Of a DNA stretch of 44,083 bases, positions 43,362 to 44,083 are shown in pieces. The stretch is from Thoreauomyces humboldtii. Taxonomy: Eukaryota > Chytridiomycota > Chytridiomycetes > Spizellomycetales > Powellomycetaceae. Position 1 is the first letter of the stretch, and every line of letters begins with the position of its first letter. Both the position numbers and the translations under genes were made by a program. The stretch is from the NCBI GenBank assembly GCA_027596035.1, contig JADGJA010000092.1:1-44083 (forward strand), read 5' to 3'. The notes beneath the pieces are model-generated. The model was given only the letters and a program-made list of their open reading frames with translations. It did not search any database and was not told where the DNA came from.

Positions 43362-43993
43362 CGTCGGACTTTTTCGCAGCCACATGTTCCCCCTATGCAA
43401 AAGCTCGCAAGGATTTCCGCAGGATTGATCCACGAACGACGGAACCTGCCTCGCTTGAAACCCCTCGCCTCCCCCCTCCCTTCCTTCCTATCTCTCTTGG
43501 CCCGACCTTTTCCCTCGTCCTCTTGCTCCCTACCGCCACGTTCTTTTTTTTTGTCCGTCTTGTCGATACCTTTTCCCTCCCTCTGTACATTTTTCTTTCC
43601 CGCATATCTCTTGCTCTCCATCTTCATCACTTGTCTCGTACCCCTCTCCACACACGAATCACATGAACTCAAAAGATTTTCCGTTACTTTGCATGTCCTC
43701 AAAATCAAGTGAACGACGACGGGGGAAAGGGTTGGCAAACACGACAGCGAAAGTGGCTGATCCATACTTTTGACGAAAGTGGGAAATCTCAAGAGGATTC
43801 GTATTCTCTATACCCCCAGGGGTTTCCCGACCATCTAAATGTTGAAAAAAACAAAAAACAAAACAAAAAAAGGCTCCGAGACATCACCCCCTCGTCAACC
43901 CGGCCCGTTTGCACCCCCCATCAAGCGGGGCGCTTACTACCCTGATCATCCGTCCCCCACATTCCTTGTTGCGACTTTTTTGGCAAAGATGTT
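43362..43993. other. 3' flank of the acyltransferase gene, no gene seen
   Basis: Strongly pyrimidine-rich to about 43620, then A-rich (AAAAAACAAAAAACAAAAC near 43845). Probably two 3' flanks facing each other. Confidence 0.4.
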
Positions 43994-44083
43994 TTATGCC
44001 GCGTGGTCGGGGGTTTCCTCGTTCACGGAGACGTCGTGCTCTCGCGTCCTGCTTGGACGGGAGTGGGTCGGTGGGGAGGGAGC
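43994..44083 (-). CDS. possible C-terminal end of a gene cut by the window edge
   Basis: On the minus strand, 29 codons are open from the right edge to TAA at 43994-43996. They encode APSPPTHSRPSRTREHDVSV and end in EETPDHAA. Codon choice (GTC, TCC, GTG, AAC, GAG, CCC, GAC) matches the other genes here. Too short to identify, and it may be chance. Confidence 0.35.
   Translation of the reverse strand, partial: APSPPTHSRPSRTREHDVSVNEETPDHAA

Overview
This looks like a piece of a fungal nuclear genome. The genes are intron-rich, with short introns (about 58-166 nt, mostly 60-90), GT...AG ends and GCTAAC/CTGAC-type branch sites. Coding sequence is GC-rich. The gene set is fungal: eRF3 with a prion-like N-terminus, Cho2, a GPI-anchored wall protein with a Kre9/Knh1-like domain, Cgr1 and an Rco1-like Rpd3S subunit. 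Three genes have an animal-like flavour: a MICAL-type flavin monooxygenase, a tropomodulin-like leucine-rich protein, and a SnoaL-like protein ending in HN1/Jupiter-type motifs. I infer an early-diverging, possibly chytrid-like fungus, but the window does not prove the lineage.

Layout. 1-563: C-terminus of an unidentified coiled-coil protein (+). 564-2392: non-coding, with a decayed minisatellite. 2393-4215 (-): SnoaL-like/HN1-motif protein. 4782-5522 (+): GPI-anchored wall protein. 5769-6797 (-): Vps20/CHMP6 (ESCRT-III). 7507-11212 (+): Rco1-like double-PHD protein. 11376-16548 (-): 1649-residue acidic repeat protein with a C-terminal tropomodulin-like LRR domain. 16549-19039: gene-poor stretch holding a TATA box, a four-fold array of branch-point/3' splice-site units and duplicated sequence. 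19040-20434 (-): unknown coiled-coil gene whose 3' end forms a 57-bp inverted repeat. 20724-23483 (+): eRF3/Sup35. 23917-24691 (-): ARPC5. 24911-25481 (+): Cgr1. 26036-27834 (-): secreted type-B carboxylesterase. 28459-29028 (+): small membrane protein. 29682-33573 (+): Cho2 phosphatidylethanolamine N-methyltransferase. 34237-34460 (-): tRNA-like RNA polymerase III element. 34703-36424 (+): MICAL-like monooxygenase. 36832-38639 (-): S-adenosylmethionine decarboxylase, with a spliced leader carrying an 11-codon upstream ORF. 38640-41327: leader and mostly empty intergenic DNA. 41328-43361 (+): GPAT3/4-like acyltransferase. 43994-44083 (-): possible C-terminus of another gene.

Working together. 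These are mainly housekeeping genes and there is no operon-like logic. Several share themes: actin (tropomodulin-like, ARPC5, MICAL-like), phospholipid synthesis (Cho2, the acyltransferase, a PLDc_N-like membrane protein), S-adenosylmethionine use (Cho2, AdoMetDC), and translation or ribosome assembly (eRF3, Cgr1). I built the splice models by hand from reading frames, GT/AG sites and family resemblance. Total coding lengths come out divisible by three for every complete model. No virus, CRISPR array or intact transposon was seen.
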